From positions 1 through 13,754 of the forward strand of contig JAGGDZ010000384.1 in assembly GCA_024648655.1 (NCBI GenBank): a stretch of 13,754 nucleotides of DNA, read 5' to 3'. Below the pieces are notes generated by a model, which was not told the origin of the DNA, searched no databases, and saw only the letters and a program-made list of their open reading frames with translations. A program made the position numbers and the translations under genes. Source of the DNA: Chloroflexota bacterium. Lineage in GTDB: Bacteria > Chloroflexota > Dehalococcoidia > Lucifugimonadales > JADFKI01. Within the stretch, counting starts at the first letter, position 1. The number at the start of each line of letters is the position of its first letter. This document shows, piece by piece, positions 12,762 to 13,754 of the stretch.

Positions 12762-13754
12762 ATGCTCGAACGATTCAAAGTGCCCAAGCAAGATGAAGTG
12801 CGCGTACCCATCGAGTCGCTGCAAGAGGTTATCCATGCGATATTCGAGAAGATGGGCAACTCCGAGTCCGACGCAGCGGAAGCCGCCGAAGTGCTCTCCA
12901 TGACCGACCTTCGCGGCGTCGAGACGCATGGCGTGTCTAACATGCTGCGCGCATACGTCACCCAGTACACCAGCGGGCAGGTCAACCCGCAACCCAACTG
13001 GCGAATCGAGCGCGAGACGCGCGGCACAGCTGTCATCAACGCGGACAAAGGGCTTGGCGTCGTACTCGGCAGGCGCGCTATGGACATCGCCATAGAGAAG
13101 GCGCGCGACGTCGGCTTCGGTGTCGTGACGATGAACAACGGCGCGCATCTGGGCGCGGTCGGGCACTTCTCGATGTACGCCGCACAGCATGACATGGTTG
13201 GCATGTGCGCCACATCCGCCGGCAGGGGCGTGCTGCCCACATTCGGCGCGGAGGGTCGCTTCGGCACAAACCCCATCTCAATTGCCGCGCCAGCCAACGA
13301 GGAGGCGCCGCTGCTCTTCGATGCCGCCACATCGCAGATTGCAGGCAACAAGTTCTCGCTCGCGCGCAGAGTCGGCTCGGACCTGCTGCCCGGCTGGATT
13401 TCGGACGAGGACGGCAACCCGATTATGGAGCATACGCCCGTGCCCGGAGGCGAGGGCGTCAACTACGGCAGCCTGCTCCCGATGGGCGGCACGCGCGAGA
13501 ACGGCTCGCACAAGGGCTACGGCTTCCTGATGATTGTGGACATCCTTTGCGCGTTCATGTCCGGCTCCGTCCCTGCCGTGTTCGACGAGGAATACTTCGA
13601 GACCGGGTACAAGCACTACTTCGCCGCGTATAACATCGCCTCATTTACCGATGTTGATGTCTTCAAGGACAATATGGACCAGATGCTCCGCACCTTACGC
13701 GAGACGCCGCCCGAACCCGGCAGCGAGCGCGTACTCTACCCGGGCCTGGCGGAG
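12762..13754 (+). CDS. Malate/L-lactate dehydrogenase family (Ldh_2) protein, partial at the window end
   Basis: This NAD(P)-dependent 2-hydroxyacid dehydrogenase belongs to the Ldh_2 (MDH2/YlbC-like) family, which is unrelated to classical Rossmann lactate dehydrogenases. The 331 visible residues start MLERFKVPKQDEVRVP. They include DLRGVETHGV (49-58), equivalent to the conserved RG..SHG with Thr for Ser. HLGAVGHF (129-136) and FGTNPISIAAPA (167-178) follow, then the ATSQIAGNK region, GWISDEDGNP and SHKGYGFLMIVDIL. The frame is open to the edge; family length suggests about 20-30 residues are missing. A GAGGT ribosome site lies just before the ATG. The exact substrate (malate, lactate, ureidoglycolate or a sugar acid) is not readable. 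It is divergent from the NHL gene. Confidence 0.92.
   Translation, partial: MLERFKVPKQDEVRVPIESLQEVIHAIFEKMGNSESDAAEAAEVLSMTDLRGVETHGVSNMLRAYVTQYTSGQVNPQPNWRIERETRGTAVINADKGLGVVLGRRAMDIAIEKARDVGFGVVTMNNGAHLGAVGHFSMYAAQHDMVGMCATSAGRGVLPTFGAEGRFGTNPISIAAPANEEAPLLFDAATSQIAGNKFSLARRVGSDLLPGWISDEDGNPIMEHTPVPGGEGVNYGSLLPMGGTRENGSHKGYGFLMIVDILCAFMSGSVPAVFDEEYFETGYKHYFAAYNIASFTDVDVFKDNMDQMLRTLRETPPEPGSERVLYPGLAE

Noticed and set aside
1..13754. CRISPR array, phage or insertion sequence
   Set aside because: The repeats are adjacent duplications without spacers. No transposase, integrase, terminal inverted repeats or phage structural gene was recognised.

Overview
The window looks like a chromosomal stretch from a moderately GC-rich bacterium. 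I think Chloroflexota is most likely (a Dehalococcoidia/SAR202-type lineage), but this rests on gene content only. The hints are a large Chlor_Arch_YYY (DUF2298) membrane protein, an F420-type PPOX oxidoreductase, a TTC38-like TPR protein, an NHL propeller protein and an Ldh_2 dehydrogenase. No rRNA, tRNA, CRISPR array or intact transposon was recognised.

Layout. Positions 1-82 hold the 5' end of a reverse-strand gene, possibly a FIST-domain protein. Then come an SDR dehydrogenase (273-1106), a mismatch-specific uracil-DNA glycosylase (1172-1714) coupled by an ATGA overlap to an RNA 2',3'-cyclic phosphodiesterase (1711-2316), and a small CxxC/CxxxxC protein (2370-2579) with its own promoter and terminator. 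A membrane-anchored sortase (2763-3803) converges on a LysR-type regulator (4706-3813, reverse). A 57-aa basic protein (4895-5068) is transcribed away from the regulator. It has a near-perfect Shine-Dalgarno and a strong terminator. A PPOX flavin/F420 enzyme (5341-5721) and ftsY (5764-6711) follow.

A TTC38-like TPR protein (7116-8558) is flanked by gene debris. On its left is a frameshifted HigA-type antitoxin remnant (about 6769-6950). On its right are a small antitoxin-like ORF (8647-8808) and an internally deleted superfamily I helicase (8792-9107). The YYY membrane protein (9151-11520) may be leaderless. It converges on an NHL-repeat protein (12559-11633, reverse). The window ends inside an Ldh_2 malate/lactate-type dehydrogenase (12762 to the edge).

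Two things stand out. First, the lysR/57-aa-gene intergenic region carries a perfect 6-4-6 dyad. It sits in the spacer of the predicted lysR promoter and overlaps the -35 of the predicted promoter for the small gene, so one operator could control both. Second, most intergenic regions of any size carry a short (9-18 bp) near-exact tandem duplication, and several of these abut or include a start or stop codon. This suggests a genome-wide habit of small intergenic duplications. The genes otherwise look like independent housekeeping and metabolic units rather than one pathway.
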